DNA of 49,525 nt from Verrucomicrobiota bacterium (GTDB lineage Bacteria; Verrucomicrobiota; Verrucomicrobiia; Chthoniobacterales; Terrimicrobiaceae): assembly GCA_026398275.1 (NCBI GenBank), contig JAPLTF010000029.1:1-49525 (forward strand). The letters are read 5' to 3'. The position numbers and the translations under genes were made by a program. Numbering within the stretch: the stretch's first letter is position 1; each line of letters begins with the position of its first letter. The notes beneath the pieces were generated by a model. It was not told where the DNA came from, searched no databases, and saw only the letters and a program-made list of their open reading frames with translations. This document shows, in pieces, positions 49,319-49,525 of this stretch.

Positions 49319-49525
49319 TTCGCTTTCTCCCGGTCACCGGACATTCTCGTGGTCCGGCCAGCCGACATCAAGCCGACAAATTACCCTAAATGGGAAAATG
49401 AAAAGATCGCGCGGATGGCGCAACTGACGCAAAGTCAGCGGGATGGAGAAGCTTTCCGAGGTCCTATCTGTTCACCCTGCGGGTGAGAGTAAAAAAGTGG
49501 ATGGCGGCGGTGCAAAATCGTGGCC
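49319..49525. other. right edge of the window, no gene recognised
   Basis: No convincing coding frame. A small dyad CTGACGCAAAGTCAG occurs near 49427-49441, and CCCTGCGGGTGAGAG follows. It probably contains the upstream region of the 78-residue gene. Confidence 0.4.

Noticed and set aside
1-49525. Search by eye for tRNA, rRNA, tmRNA, CRISPR arrays and DnaA-box clusters
   Set aside because: No intergenic region shows tRNA arms, regularly spaced direct repeats or clustered TTATCCACA boxes. The rpmH-rnpA operon alone is not evidence of oriC here.

Overview
The window looks like chromosomal DNA of a high-GC member of the Verrucomicrobiota, possibly the Chthoniobacterales/Terrimicrobium side of the phylum. 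The evidence is PEP-CTERM proteins with the VPEPST...RR tail, a single-chain GlyRS, the GSDLMK-type membrane pyrophosphatase, single-chain YidC with an Ala/Pro linker, and few Shine-Dalgarno sequences. The phylum assignment is inference, since no rRNA gene is present. Most of the window is dense housekeeping DNA with ATGA-type overlaps. No tRNA, rRNA, CRISPR array, complete transposase or phage gene was seen.

Layout. 1-3.85 kb: a truncated gene end, a lipoprotein, then the ribosome/membrane-insertion operon rpmH-rnpA-yidD-yidC-jag. 3.85-6.5 kb (minus): hpf-scpA-scpB-pheA (ribosome hibernation, chromosome condensation, aromatic amino acid entry). 6.6-9.2 kb: a TSUP exporter, a YkgJ-type Cys-cluster protein, half of an MFS gene and a VapBC-like toxin-antitoxin pair. 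9.3-11.7 kb: dnaX-ybaB and a broken dcd. 12-17.8 kb: a Nudix hydrolase and an AddB/AddA-like recombination pair. 18-22 kb: glyS, an M50 protease with CBS domains, and serA. 22.1-23.8 kb: a lower-GC restriction-modification cassette. 24-30.8 kb: a GNAT protein, a small membrane protein, a peroxiredoxin-like thiol protein next to DsbD, a second TSUP protein, thiE and a K+-channel-like protein. 30.8-37.4 kb: a UDP-sugar pyrophosphorylase, a TPR protein, two PEP-CTERM surface proteins and a secreted alpha-amylase. 37.4-43.5 kb: rplS-rnhB-yraN, a DUF167 protein, a CbpA-type co-chaperone, serS, tilS, an Mpv17-like protein and yajQ. 43.7-48.5 kb: hppA with promoter, leader and terminator, then hisI and a Pro/Glu-rich Roadblock protein. 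48.5-49.5 kb: a Vsr remnant and two linked small unknown genes.

The most interesting signals are of two kinds. First, there are dispersed non-coding repeats in nearly every larger gap. One ~135-150 bp family with imperfect terminal inverted repeats occurs three times, and one copy is flanked by an 11-bp direct repeat, as expected of a MITE-like mobile element. A second family of inverted repeats brackets the TPR/PEP-CTERM block. Second, several conserved genes are altered. dcd has lost about 83 nt, including the catalytic Glu region, with a frameshift. PheA has an in-frame loss of the second prephenate dehydratase lobe and its TRF motif reads ARY. AddA stops right after helicase motif VI with no nuclease domain. 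An MFS gene is reduced to its C-terminal half with a frameshift, and vsr is a fragment. Whether these are biology or assembly artefacts needs read-level checks. No single complete undescribed system stands out. The R-M cassette with its unrecognised endonuclease, the Roadblock protein with an unassigned N-terminal module and the two-gene unknown module at the right edge are the best candidates.
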